A DNA stretch of 64,000 nucleotides from an uncultured Porphyromonadaceae bacterium (lineage in GTDB: Bacteria; Bacteroidota; Bacteroidia; Bacteroidales; Muribaculaceae): the NCBI GenBank assembly GCA_900544305.1, contig UQUV01000012.1, positions 1-64,000 of the forward strand, written 5' to 3'. Shown here one piece after another: positions 43,996-53,474 of this stretch. The notes under the pieces were generated by a model. The model ran no database searches, was not told where the DNA came from, and was given only the letters and a program-made list of their open reading frames with translations. A program made the position numbers and the translations under genes. Position 1 is the stretch's first letter, and each line of letters opens with the position of its first letter.

Positions 43996-44895
43996 TTATT
44001 TCCATAAATCTTCACATTCCCAATTCTGACTAAATCCCATTGCTGCAATATCTATCGACGGAAAGTCGGCCAACAAATCTAAAAGTTTCTCATTGAAGTT
44101 ATTTTCAGGAGAGACTGACACCAAAAAATAGCGAATTATACACAAACGATAGTAAATTCTTTTCTTATCTACATTTGGCGCGTTTAACCATACGTTAGCC
44201 GTTTTTCGCGGCTCTGCCGGATTTAACATAAAATCTCTGTTCCAAACTCTTGCATGGTGGCAACACATATTACGAAGATTGGCAAGCACCGTCAACCAAG
44301 AAGTAAAAACTTGAGGTTTCAATCCAAAATAACCGGCAATCTGCTTCATCAACCTGTTACTGGCAATATTCGAATAGATATAATTCAAGTTACCAAATGA
44401 CAATATTTCTGTTATCATCCATGCAGGTGGATAATCTTCGATAAAATTCAGCCGAAAGTCACCAATGTAGTCTTCTTTGCTTGATGTCAGTTCTTTGTCA
44501 ATAATGGCTAAAGTCTGTTTAAACTTCTCGGGATTCGCAAAGTATTCAGGCTTCGTTATCCAATACTTGTCTCCCAATTCCTGACACCCGATATTGGCCA
44601 AGACACTGCGAATGGCTACCTCTATTTTCTCAATCTCATTGAAAAGCAGAAGTCGCAATTTTTTGTCAAAACGATACAGCGTAAGAATTTGCCGAAAAGT
44701 AACATTGTCTTTCAAAATCAAGTCGCTCTTTGGCATTCGATAAAATGGGAACACATAAGCGGACAGTCTATGATAACCAATGTTCAGCAAGTAATTTTCA
44801 ACTTTCTGTTCATCATCCATGACCATACCGCGAGTTTTTAGAATTTGAACTATCTCTTTCGGCGAAGAATATGGTTTAGTAAAATGCTTCTTCAT
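43996..44895 (-). CDS. Abi_2-family abortive-infection protein (HEPN type)
   Basis: This is a complete 299-residue AbiD/AbiF-like protein (PF07751). Hallmarks are YLLNIGYHRLSAYVFPFY near the start and TLYRFDKKLRLLLFNEIEKIEVAIRS near 75-98. LANLRNMCCHHARVWNR near 204-220 carries the HEPN Arg-x4-His motif (Arg208, His213), which suggests a metal-independent RNase. Such proteins halt growth or kill the cell on phage infection. It converges on the AAA+ gene. Promoter and leader are its own (see 44915-45002). The gene is visibly more AT-rich than its neighbours, a sign of recent transfer. Confidence 0.88.
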   Translation of the reverse strand: MKKHFTKPYSSPKEIVQILKTRGMVMDDEQKVENYLLNIGYHRLSAYVFPFYRMPKSDLILKDNVTFRQILTLYRFDKKLRLLLFNEIEKIEVAIRSVLANIGCQELGDKYWITKPEYFANPEKFKQTLAIIDKELTSSKEDYIGDFRLNFIEDYPPAWMITEILSFGNLNYIYSNIASNRLMKQIAGYFGLKPQVFTSWLTVLANLRNMCCHHARVWNRDFMLNPAEPRKTANVWLNAPNVDKKRIYYRLCIIRYFLVSVSPENNFNEKLLDLLADFPSIDIAAMGFSQNWECEDLWK

Positions 44896-44914
44896 ACATT
44901 AGATACAGGTATAT

Positions 44915-44965
44915 AAAAAAATGACCCGCCGATTTGAGCATTGTAAAGAGGCTTGGCAGGTTCTA
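44915..44965 (-). ncRNA. Candidate short terminated RNA in the abi leader
   Basis: On the minus strand, the roughly 50 bases after the promoter end in a hairpin, CCTGCC (44960-44955) pairing with GGCGGG (44930-44925), followed by TCA and seven T (44921-44915). That resembles an intrinsic terminator 20 bases before the Abi start codon. It may be an attenuator or a small RNA partner of the Abi protein. Confidence 0.4.
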
Positions 44966-44971
44966 ATGGTG

Positions 44972-45002
44972 CAAAGGTAATAAATCTATTTTAAATTACA
45001 AA
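44972..45002 (-). promoter_or_regulatory. Promoter of the abi gene
   Basis: On the minus strand TTTG (45002-44999) is followed after 19 bases by TACCTTTG (44979-44972). Both match the Bacteroidales -33/-7 consensus. Confidence 0.65.
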
Positions 45003-45058
45003 ACATTTCAAATATTTTCATAGCACAAGCTGCTGATTTATAAACACCTATGGCAACC

Positions 45059-45706
45059 TCACTTTCTGCCGAAGTCGGCGGGGATTTCGCCCCAGCGTTC
45101 GGTTTCCCATTTGATAATCGGGTTGGAATAGGTGTTGTTCTGCAACCAGGCTTCCGCACGGCGGACGATGGCCAGCAGTTCGCCGTTGCGCTCGGTGGGC
45201 ATAAGTTTGGTGTTGCACTTTTTGTCGCGCACCCATTTCTGGGCTATCTTGCTGTCGCTGTAAATCGGCATATTGCTGCCTTTCTTTTTCAGCAAAGCCA
45301 GTCCGTGAACAATAGCAAGAAACTCGCCGATATTGTTCGTTCCGTCGTGATACGGACCGACACGGAAAATTTCCTGTCCCGTGCGAACATATACGCCCCG
45401 ATATTCCATAATACCAGGATTGCCGCGGCAACCGGCATCGACGGCAATGCTTTCCACCTGTATTTCGGGAATCATGCTATAGTCGACCGGCTGTTCCTCT
45501 TCCTTCAAATGATTGGCAATGGCACGCAGCACCTGCGAAGCCTCCCTGTCACTCTCGCGATAGGCAAGGATAGCCTCCGTGCGGTTGGAGAAAGCCTTGT
45601 AGCGGGCATTCGGAAAGCCGTCGGTTTCCGCCTGACATTCTTCCCACGATTCGTAGATTCCCGGGTGACGTCCCACCCAAACCACATAGTATTTGCTGTA
45701 TGCCAT
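45059..45706 (-). CDS. Ribonuclease H with N-terminal viroplasmin domain
   Basis: RNase H cleaves the RNA strand of RNA-DNA hybrids. Residues 3-48 form the viroplasmin-like RNA-hybrid-binding domain (YYVVWVGRHPGIYESWEECQ, then FPNARYKAF). The catalytic domain (about 85-215) has acidic residues in SIAVDAGCRGNPG, NIGEFLAIVHGL and IYSDSKIAQKW. The 215-residue length is normal for this two-domain type. It is a single gene on the minus strand. Confidence 0.9.
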   Translation of the reverse strand: MAYSKYYVVWVGRHPGIYESWEECQAETDGFPNARYKAFSNRTEAILAYRESDREASQVLRAIANHLKEEEQPVDYSMIPEIQVESIAVDAGCRGNPGIMEYRGVYVRTGQEIFRVGPYHDGTNNIGEFLAIVHGLALLKKKGSNMPIYSDSKIAQKWVRDKKCNTKLMPTERNGELLAIVRRAEAWLQNNTYSNPIIKWETERWGEIPADFGRK

Positions 45707-45862
45707 AATCTGTTTCTTTGTAATAAAAGGAATTCGATCCGACGCAGTCGGACTGCCGTTAGCACTTACAAAGTAAATAGTTTTTTTGCGTTTTTCCGAA
45801 TTTTAACGGAAGTGAACCATCATTTTCCTCCTAATTAAAGAGAATCTTATGCGCTTTTTTTA

Positions 45863-45870
45863 TAGCTTTG
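45863..45870 (+). promoter_or_regulatory. -7 promoter element of the histidine phosphatase gene
   Basis: TAGCTTTG is a perfect match, 74 bases before the ATG at 45945. Confidence 0.6.
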
Positions 45871-45944
45871 CAATAGCTTGTATGAAAGATGAGGATAGAA
45901 AAAGATTAGAGCCATTAGGATTTTTAACTTTTTAATTTATCAGT

Positions 45945-47225
45945 ATGAAAAACAAAATTTTGGCAACTGTTGCTGTTGCCCTTTTCGGAACACTATCCCT
46001 CTGTGCCCAGACTACCAAAGAGGAAGTGCTGGGTACTATCGAAAAAACTGCCGGCGTGTATTTCGCCTATCCGTCGGTTGAAAACAACAAGGTGACACCT
46101 GCACCAAAAGATTATACACCGTTCTACATAAGCCACTTCGGCCGTCACGGTTCGCGCTACCTGCTTGCGGAAACCGACTATACCGACGTTATCCGCACAA
46201 TGGAAAATGCCAACAAGGCCAACGCACTGACTCCGCTCGGCAAGGATGCCCTCAACCGCCTGCATGAAATCTACAAGGAAGCTGAAGGATGCGCCGAGGA
46301 CCTTTCGCCGCTGGGTGTCAGACAGCACCGCGGCATTGCCGAACGCATGTACCGCAACTATCCGCAAGTATTTGCCGACGGACGCACTATTTCTGCCCGT
46401 TCGTCCATCGTTCTGCGATGTGCCATGAGTATGGCTGCCTTCGGCGACCGCCTGAAGGAACTGAACCCTAAACTGAGCATATACTACGAATCCAGCCGCA
46501 AATACATGGGCTATCTCACCGGCCGCTCCGACGAGGCGAATGCGTTTACCGGCAACAACGGCCCGTGGCGTATCGAATACGAAAAATTCCGCAGAGCCCA
46601 CACTCATTCCGACCGTTTTGTCAAAGCCCTGTTCTGCAACGATGAATATGTGCTGAAAAATATCGACCCGTTCGAACTCGTATGGGATTTCTACTGGGTG
46701 GCAAGCGACATGCAGAACATGGAAACTCCTGTGTCGTTCTACGATCTGTTCACGCCCGACGAACTGTATGACCTCTGGCAATGCTTCAACTATCAGTTCT
46801 ACTGCACCAACGCCAACCATGCCGCAGCCAAAGGCGCCATTATGAACAGCTACAAAGATTTGCTCCGCAACATCATCGAGAGCGCGGATGCTGCCATCGC
46901 CGACGGCAATACCGCCGCCACACTCCGTTTCGCCCACGACTCCAACATTACGCCGCTCACGGCACTGATGGGAATCGAAAACTGCGATGCCTGCGTCAGC
47001 GACCCCTATACCGTCTACCAGCACTGGACCGACTTCAAGGTTTCGCCGATGGCCGCCAACCTGCAACTTGTGTTCTTCAAGAAAAAGGGAAGAACAGCCG
47101 ACGACATTCTTGTCAAGGTGCTCCACAACGAAAAGGAAGTGCACATACCGGTAGCCACCGACCAGTTCCCGTTCTACCGATGGACTGATGTAAGAAGCTA
47201 CTACACAGACCTGCTGACAAAATAA
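45945..47225 (+). CDS. Histidine acid phosphatase (phytase-like)
   Basis: The 426 residues start with a signal peptide (about 1-21, LCAQT). The phosphohistidine motif is YISHFGRHGSRYL, with nucleophile His68 after Arg67. The C-terminal RFAHDSNITPLTALMG provides the proton donor HD. The family (histidine phosphatase branch 2) includes phytases and multiple inositol-polyphosphate phosphatases; which substrate is used here cannot be read from sequence. It is exported and monocistronic, with its own promoter and terminator. Confidence 0.88.
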   Translation: MKNKILATVAVALFGTLSLCAQTTKEEVLGTIEKTAGVYFAYPSVENNKVTPAPKDYTPFYISHFGRHGSRYLLAETDYTDVIRTMENANKANALTPLGKDALNRLHEIYKEAEGCAEDLSPLGVRQHRGIAERMYRNYPQVFADGRTISARSSIVLRCAMSMAAFGDRLKELNPKLSIYYESSRKYMGYLTGRSDEANAFTGNNGPWRIEYEKFRRAHTHSDRFVKALFCNDEYVLKNIDPFELVWDFYWVASDMQNMETPVSFYDLFTPDELYDLWQCFNYQFYCTNANHAAAKGAIMNSYKDLLRNIIESADAAIADGNTAATLRFAHDSNITPLTALMGIENCDACVSDPYTVYQHWTDFKVSPMAANLQLVFFKKKGRTADDILVKVLHNEKEVHIPVATDQFPFYRWTDVRSYYTDLLTK

Positions 47226-47234
47226 CGACATAGT

Positions 47235-47262
47235 GCCTCGGCAATCCGCCGAGGCTTTTTTT
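47235..47262 (+). terminator. Intrinsic terminator after the histidine phosphatase
   Basis: GCCTCGGC and GCCGAGGC pair perfectly around AATCC, followed by seven T. Confidence 0.93.
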
Positions 47263-47301
47263 ACTTTTGTCATCAATTTTCGGGAGTTGGTCAACAACCA
47301 C

Positions 47302-47332
47302 TTGACATTATCAAAATCTTTGTGTAGCTTTA
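47302..47332 (+). promoter_or_regulatory. Possible promoter of an intergenic RNA
   Basis: TTG (47302-47304) and TAGCTTTA (47325-47332, one mismatch to the -7 consensus) are 20 bases apart. No gene starts downstream on this strand. Confidence 0.35.
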
Positions 47333-47338
47333 CAATGG

Positions 47339-47567
47339 CAAGTTAAAGAAACATATCGAAAAACATTCACAGCAACCTTATCTAAATGAAAAACAATGAA
47401 TGAACAAATGGCAGCAAAGTTTACAAAGTAATTTAATAGACAAAAATTAGCACACAAACTTCCGTGCTTTTGAATGAAAACGGATAAATACAAAAAGTAG
47501 TAACCGCTATTTCATTATGATTGGGGAGGAGTTGTCAATGTGGTATTGGCAACTCTTCATTTTTTAT
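47339..47567 (+). ncRNA. Candidate intergenic small RNA
   Basis: The 338-base gap between the phosphatase and the LytTR regulator contains the possible promoter above and, at its end, a plus-strand terminator. No credible gene lies between them. A transcript of roughly 225 bases is inferred; its 3' end would be antisense to the end of the LytTR gene. Confidence 0.3.
47529..47567 (+). terminator. Terminator-like hairpin before the LytTR stop codon
   Basis: GAGTTGTCAA and TTGGCAACTC form a 10-bp stem with one mismatch, followed by TTCATTTTTT on the plus strand. It lacks a T-run on the minus strand. Confidence 0.55.
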
Positions 47568-48259
47568 TTCCCAATCCACTCTATAAATGCCGGCAGGTAG
47601 GTCCGTCCGATGGGCAGTTCGATGGAAGGAGTGTGCAGGGTCACGCGGTGGCTGACATAACCTGCCACATTGTGGGCCGGCACGATATACGACTTGTGGA
47701 TTCTGAAGAACTGCTGTTCGGGAAGCATCTCAAGAATGGACTTCAAACTCATGCGCGACAGCACGTATCCCTTCTCCCGACGGTATATCTTCGTATAGTT
47801 TTCCATAGCCTCCACATAAAGGATGTCGTCCAAAGGAATGACCACATTGTTGTATTCCTGCTTCACGGTGATGCTTTCCTTTGTCTGCACCGCATTTTTT
47901 ATGGCAATGCGCCGGAAAGCCTTGTTGAGCGCCACCTCAAAACGGTCGTAGGCAAACGGCTTGTGAAGGAAATCGACGGCATCAAGATTGAACCCTTCCA
48001 GCGCAAACTGCGCGTGGGCGGTTGTAAAAACAAGCACCGTCTTCTCCGGCAGATGCTGGGCTATTTCCAGTCCGCTGATACTGTTCATTTCAATGTCGAG
48101 CAACACCAGGTCGGGCTGTTCGCGCTTTATGGCCTCAAATCCCACCCGCGGCTCGTCGTAAACCGTCAGGCTGATGCCCCCTTTCCGTTCGCAGAAACTC
48201 TTGATGACAGTCAATGCAAACGGTTCGTCGTCGATAGCTATGCAGGTTATATTTTTCAT
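47564..48259 (-). CDS. LytTR-family response regulator
   Basis: The 231 residues have a receiver domain (about 1-118) with phospho-acceptor Asp55 in PDLVLLDIEMN and acidic pocket IAIDDEPF. A LytTR DNA-binding domain (about 130-231) has VEAMENYTKIYRREKGYVLSRMSLKSI and FFRIHKSYIVP. It overlaps the kinase gene by four bases (48256-48259), so the pair is translated together. Confidence 0.92.
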   Translation of the reverse strand: MKNITCIAIDDEPFALTVIKSFCERKGGISLTVYDEPRVGFEAIKREQPDLVLLDIEMNSISGLEIAQHLPEKTVLVFTTAHAQFALEGFNLDAVDFLHKPFAYDRFEVALNKAFRRIAIKNAVQTKESITVKQEYNNVVIPLDDILYVEAMENYTKIYRREKGYVLSRMSLKSILEMLPEQQFFRIHKSYIVPAHNVAGYVSHRVTLHTPSIELPIGRTYLPAFIEWIGK

Positions 48260-49056
48260 TTCAAACGGATTGTTAAGTTCACCACATACACGCCGTCGAG
48301 CAGCTGCGTGTTCAGTTCATACTGTCCGGGGAAAAGCAGTTGCAGCCGCTTGCGGCAATTTTCCATCCCCACCGCCATGGCATCTTCGCTGCGCTCTTTC
48401 ATGACACGGTTGCGGGTAGTCATCGTCAGCACACTGCCGCTCTCCTTGATACAGATAAAAATAGTGCAGTCCTCATCAGGCGACGAACCGTATTTGAACG
48501 CATTTTCTATAAATGTAATCAGCATCATGGGCGGCACCTGCCCGCTGCCGTCATCGATGTCGCACTCCAGTTCCACTTTCGTATGATGGTTCAGCCTCAA
48601 CTTCTGCAAGTCGACATACTGGCGGATATAGCTGATTTCACTGTCGATGTCGATCTTCTCGACATCCGTCTGCGAATACATGTATTTGAGGATGTTGGAA
48701 AACTTGATGAAGGCGGCCTCCGTATGGCTTGAATTCGACACGACAAGCCCATACAAGGCATTCAACGTGTTGAACAGGAAATGCGGATTAATCTGCGACT
48801 TGTAGGCGGCAAGCATGGCCTTGTTCTTTTCCGTTTCTATCTCCTGCTGCTGCAACTTCTGCCGGAACAGTTCGTAAATCAGTTCGATGGCGAGCGAAAA
48901 ACCGGTGACAATCAGAAAAAAGAACCACACCGTCTGCATCCGGAAATGATTGCGTACACGGATATCGACAGACGCCCCTTTGCTGTCAGGCATCGGAAAA
49001 CGGCTGACCAGTTCCGTAACAACCAGCAACAGGACAAACACAACAAGTGCCTTCAC
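48256..49056 (-). CDS. LytS-type sensor histidine kinase, 5' end truncated
   Basis: The phospho-acceptor His92 lies in QINPHFLFNTLNALYGL (His_kinase PF06580), and the ATPase region follows with PPMMLITFIENAFKYG and GMENCRKRLQLLF. Only two membrane segments (about 2-17 and 41-62) precede the kinase core, whereas this family usually has four to six. The possible start is a GTG at 49056, right where sequence from the oppositely oriented efflux pump begins; an in-frame stop lies 9 bases further upstream. I infer loss of the first membrane segments. The remaining protein may be expressed but probably lacks proper sensing. Confidence 0.75.
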   Translation of the reverse strand: MKALVVFVLLLVVTELVSRFPMPDSKGASVDIRVRNHFRMQTVWFFFLIVTGFSLAIELIYELFRQKLQQQEIETEKNKAMLAAYKSQINPHFLFNTLNALYGLVVSNSSHTEAAFIKFSNILKYMYSQTDVEKIDIDSEISYIRQYVDLQKLRLNHHTKVELECDIDDGSGQVPPMMLITFIENAFKYGSSPDEDCTIFICIKESGSVLTMTTRNRVMKERSEDAMAVGMENCRKRLQLLFPGQYELNTQLLDGVYVVNLTIRLK

Positions 49057-51919
49057 ATATTTCCGCTATCGGACTGTCGCAACTGCCAATCGAGCAATTT
49101 CCTGAAATTGCTCCGCCTACCGTGAAAGTGTCAGCCACCTATACTGGTGCGAACGCGGAAACGGTACAGAAAAGTGTGATTGTACCGCTGGAAGAATCCA
49201 TCAACGGTGTGGAAAACATGTCCTACATGGTTTCCTCGGCAACAAACACGGGTTCGGCCAGCATCACCATCTATTTCCGCCAGGGCACGGACCCGGACAT
49301 GGCGATGGTGAACGTGCAGAACCGTATCGCTTCGGCTCAGGGACTTCTGCCGGCTGAAGTGACAAAAACAGGTATCACCGTCCGCAAACGCCAGACGAGC
49401 AACATCAAGTCCATTGCCATCTACAGCCCTGACGGCTCTTTCGACGAGGAGTTCCTCAACAACTATATGAAAATCAACATCGAGCCCCGACTGTCGCGTA
49501 TTCCGGGTGTCGGTGAAGCCAACGTGTTCGGTTCCGACTACTCCATGCGCATCTGGCTCGACCCGAACAAAATGGCAAAATACGGTCTTGTCCCCTCCGA
49601 CATTGCCACGGTTCTTGCCGAACAGAACATTGAATCGCCGACCGGAACACTGGGCTCGGAATCGGAAAACACGTTCCAGTATGTGCTCAAATACCGCGGC
49701 CGTTATGAAAACGAGGAGGACTATGAAAATCTCGTCATCCGTGCACTCGACAACGGAGAAGTGCTGCGCCTGAAAGATGTAGCGACTGTCGAACTGGGAC
49801 TGCTGAAATACACCGTCACCGGTGAGGTGAGCGGCAAGCCGGGTGCAACCTGTATGATTGCACAGACATCCGGCTCAAATGCCAATGAAATCATCAAACT
49901 TATTGATGCCGAAGTGGAAAAAATATCGGAATCGCTTCCGAAAGGTGTGGAACTTGTCGACTTGATGAGTTCCAAGGACTTCCTCGACGCTTCCATCAAG
50001 AATGTGGTAAAGACATTGATTGAAGCCATTATCCTCGTTGTGCTTGTCGTCTACATATTCCTTCAGAGTTTGCGTTCCTCTACATCATAGGCTTCAGCCT
50101 GAACATGCTGACGCTGTTTGCACTCGTGCTGGTCATCGGTACGGTGGTCGACGATGCCATTGTGGTGGTCGAAGCGGTGCAGGCGCAATTCGACGAAGGG
50201 GTAAAATCGCCCTATACCGCCACCATTTCCGCAATGGGCAACATCACCTCCGCACTTATCACCACCACGTTTGTATTCATGGCGGTGTTCATCCCCGTAT
50301 GCTTTATCGGCGGTACGACGGGTACGTTCTACACACAGTTCGGCCTGACGATGGCGATTGCCGTTGCCATTTCCGCCATCAACGCCCTGACGCTGAGTCC
50401 GGCACTATGCGCCCTGATTATGACTCCCCACTCCGTAGGCGGAAACGGAAAGAAGATGAGCTTCTCATCGCGTTTCCACATCGCTTTCGATGCCGGATTC
50501 AACCGCCTTGTCAACCGCTATAAGTTCGGCGTAATGTTCTTCCTGAAACACAAATGGCTGGCAGGCGCGCTGACAATCGTTGCGTGCGGCGGACTCGTTC
50601 TGCTGATGAACACCACCAAAACCGGCCTTGTTCCTTCGGAAGACATGGGAACCGTGTTCATCAACGTACAGACGGCACCGGGTACCAACCTTGCCGAAAC
50701 CAAGAAGGTAATGCTGGAAGTGGAAAAGGAACTGAACAAGATTCCTGAAATCCAGATTTTCTCGAAAGTGACCGGTAACAGCTTTACAGCCGGCGAAGGT
50801 GCTTCGAACGGACAGTTCATCATCCGTCTTCTCCCCTGGGAGGAACGCGAAGGCGATGAACACAACATGACAGCCGTCATCGAAAAAATCTACAGTTTGA
50901 CCGACCATATCACCAATGCCACAATCCGTGCGTTCGGACAACCGATGATTCCGGGCTACGGACTCAGCAGCGGTTTTGAAATCTATATCCAGGACCAGAA
51001 GGGCGGCTCTATCGACGATTTGCAGAAATATACACGACAAATGATTGACCGTCTGAACAAGCGTCCGGAAGTGTCGCGTGCCTACACGACTTTCGACACC
51101 AAATATCCGCAATATCTGGTGGAAGTCGATGCGGCACTCTGCAAGCGGAACAAGGTGTCGCCGCTGGGACAGTATCTGACACTGACACGTGTCTACGGTT
51201 CGGAAAGCCTGTCGCGCTTCAACCTGTTCTCGGCCATTGCCGTCAACGGTGAGGCTGCCAACGGCTACAGTTCCGGCCAGGCCATTCAGGCCGTACGCGA
51301 AGTAGCACAGGAAGTGCTGCCCGCAGGCTACGGCTTTGAGTTCGGAGGCATGTCGCGCGAGGAAGCGTCGACCGGCAATACGGCGGCCATCGTGTTCATT
51401 ATCTGCGTGGTGTTCATCTACCTGATTCTGTGTGCGCTCTACGAAAGTCTGTTCATTCCGTTGGCCGTCATCCTTTCCGTTCCGTTCGGTCTGGCTGGCA
51501 GCTTCCTGTTCGCGAAGATGTTCGGACTGGAAAACAACATCTACATGCAGACGGGTTTGATTATGCTTATCGGACTTCTTTCCAAAACAGCCATCCTGCT
51601 GACAGAATATGCTTCCGAACGACGCCACCACGGACTGTCGATTACACAGGCGGCCATCTCAGCGGCAAAAGTGCGTCTGCGCCCGATTCTGATGACTTCG
51701 CTCACCATGATTTTCGGTCTGCTCCCGATGATGTTTGCTACGGGCGTAGGTGCCAACGGCAACATTTCGCTGGGCGTGGGCACCGTGGGCGGTATGCTCA
51801 TCGGTACGGTTGCCCTGCTGTTTGTCGTTCCGGTGCTGTTCTGCGTATTCCAGTACATTCAGGAGAAAGTGATGCCGAACCGCAAAAAGCCGGCAGATGT
51901 CGAACCACAAAACGAATAA
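49057..51919 (+). pseudogene. RND efflux pump (AcrB/MexB type), 5'-truncated and frameshifted
   Basis: Two frames together encode most of an RND transporter. The first (to 50090) starts in the middle of a normal N-terminus at SAIGLSQLPIEQFPEIAPP, lacking the first membrane helix. It runs through LEESINGVENM and RIWLDPNKMAKYG to VVYIFLQSLR, then goes out of frame and stops. The second (from about 50069) resumes with FLYIIGFSLNMLTLFALVLVIGTVVDDAIVV and continues to the normal C-terminus with LSPALCALIM, FGLENNIYMQTGLIMLIGLLSK and RLRPILMTSL. Compared with normal pumps about 19 residues are missing at the break. No adaptor (acrA) gene is present. A working pump is not expected. Confidence 0.85.
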
Positions 51920-51923
51920 CCTC

Positions 51924-53306
51924 ATGAAGACTCAAATAATAAGAAATATGCTCATCGGGCTGTCGCTGACATTTGCCTTCGGAAGCTGTCATATCTACAA
52001 AAGCTATGAACGTCCGGAAACTGTCAGCGCAAGCGACAGCCTCTACCGCCAGCCGGCGGCAAACGGCGACACAACATCATTGGCTTCACTGTCGTGGAAA
52101 GAACTGTTTGCCGACCCGCTGCTTCAGCAACATATTGATTCGGGACTGAAAAACAATGCCGACATGCGCATCGCCCTGCTGAAGGTGAAAGAAGCGGAGG
52201 CGGCTTTGCTCAGTTCGAAAATGACCTATCTTCCTTCGCTGTCGCTCGGAGCGGACGGCTCCATCGGACAGTTCAAGGGAGAAAGCACACCTAAAACCTA
52301 CTCACTGGCGATATCGGCAAGTTGGGAAATCGACCTATTCGGAAAAATCCTGAACGAGAAACGCGGGGCAAAAGCCGTGCTCTGGCAAAACACAGCCTAC
52401 AGCCAGGCCGTACAGACACAGCTTGTGGCCACCATAGCCAACAGCTACTACATGCTGCTGATGCTCGACGAACAACTTGCCATCAGTCGCCGCACTTCGG
52501 AAAACTGGAGCGACTATGTGCGCACGCTTCAGGCGTTGAAAACATTCGGCACGGTAACCGATGCATCCATCGCACAGGCGGAAGCCAGCCAGTTGAGTCT
52601 GGAAGGCAGCGTGCTCAGCCTGCAACAGCAGATACAGTCGGTGGAAAACTCGCTGTCGGTGCTGCTCGGAAAGGCGCCGGGACGCATCGAGCGGACTACG
52701 CTCGACGAACAGCAATTCCCGACGGAACTGTCGGCGGGAGTACCCCTGCAACTGCTCGGCAACCGTCCTGACATCCGACAGGCGGAAGCCACGCTCGCAC
52801 AGGCATACTACGCCACAAATGTTGCACGCGCGGCATTCTATCCCAACATCTCGCTTAGCGGAACGGCCGGCTGGACCAACAGCGGCGGTGCCGGAATCGT
52901 CAATCCGGGCGGATGGCTGCTGAACGCCGTCGATTCGCTGCTACAGCCCATTTTCAACCGCGGACAGAACATCGCCAACCTGAAAATAGCGAAGGCGCAG
53001 CAGGAAGAGGCGCTTATCTCCTTCCAGCAAAGCATCCTTGATGCCGGAGCGGAAGTGAACGACGCACTCACCCAATGGCAGACGGCACAGCAGCGGCTTG
53101 TGCTCGACGAAAAACAGATTGCATCCCTGCAAAGAGCCGTCAAAAGCACCCAATTGCTGATGGACTACGGCTCGACCAACTATCTGGAAGTGCTCATCGC
53201 CCAACAGGACCTGCTTCAGGCAGAACTGACCATGGCGGAAGACAAATTCAACGAAATCCAGGGCGTAATCAACCTCTACCACGCGCTGGGCGGCGGAAAG
53301 GAATAG
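51924..53306 (+). CDS. Outer-membrane efflux lipoprotein (OprM/TolC family)
   Basis: The ATG at 51924 (MKTQIIRNMLIG) is used because it opens the signal peptide, which ends FAFGSC with a lipidated Cys. The 460 residues form two outer-membrane-efflux repeats (about 60-250 and 265-455) with SWEIDLFGKI, the NodT-family hallmark, GNRPDIRQAEATLAQAYY and FNRGQNIANLKIAK. It would form the trimeric outer channel of the adjacent pump. Since that pump is broken it may be an orphan now, or serve another pump. Confidence 0.9.
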   Translation: MKTQIIRNMLIGLSLTFAFGSCHIYKSYERPETVSASDSLYRQPAANGDTTSLASLSWKELFADPLLQQHIDSGLKNNADMRIALLKVKEAEAALLSSKMTYLPSLSLGADGSIGQFKGESTPKTYSLAISASWEIDLFGKILNEKRGAKAVLWQNTAYSQAVQTQLVATIANSYYMLLMLDEQLAISRRTSENWSDYVRTLQALKTFGTVTDASIAQAEASQLSLEGSVLSLQQQIQSVENSLSVLLGKAPGRIERTTLDEQQFPTELSAGVPLQLLGNRPDIRQAEATLAQAYYATNVARAAFYPNISLSGTAGWTNSGGAGIVNPGGWLLNAVDSLLQPIFNRGQNIANLKIAKAQQEEALISFQQSILDAGAEVNDALTQWQTAQQRLVLDEKQIASLQRAVKSTQLLMDYGSTNYLEVLIAQQDLLQAELTMAEDKFNEIQGVINLYHALGGGKE

Positions 53307-53408
53307 AGCAGTCAACTTCATTTTATTTTAGAGGTTTCCTATTTACAACCAATCACGCCGCAGGTGTCGCCCGCGAGGGTTACGCCTACGGCTATTTCTT
53401 GGACACGG

Positions 53409-53443
53409 AAACGGCCGGACTCCATCGGGAATCCGGCCGTTTT
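53409..53443. terminator. Terminator between convergent efflux and kor genes
   Basis: AAACGGCCGGA and TCCGGCCGTTT pair perfectly around 12 bases; four T follow on the plus strand. Confidence 0.8.
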
Positions 53444-53474
53444 AATATCATATAGTCAAAACGAAATCGGGTGA

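Noticed and set aside
47538..47600. 20-codon frame MWYWQLFIFY after a GGGGAGGAG stretch
   Set aside because: It lies on a terminator stem and overlaps the LytTR gene antisense; probably chance.
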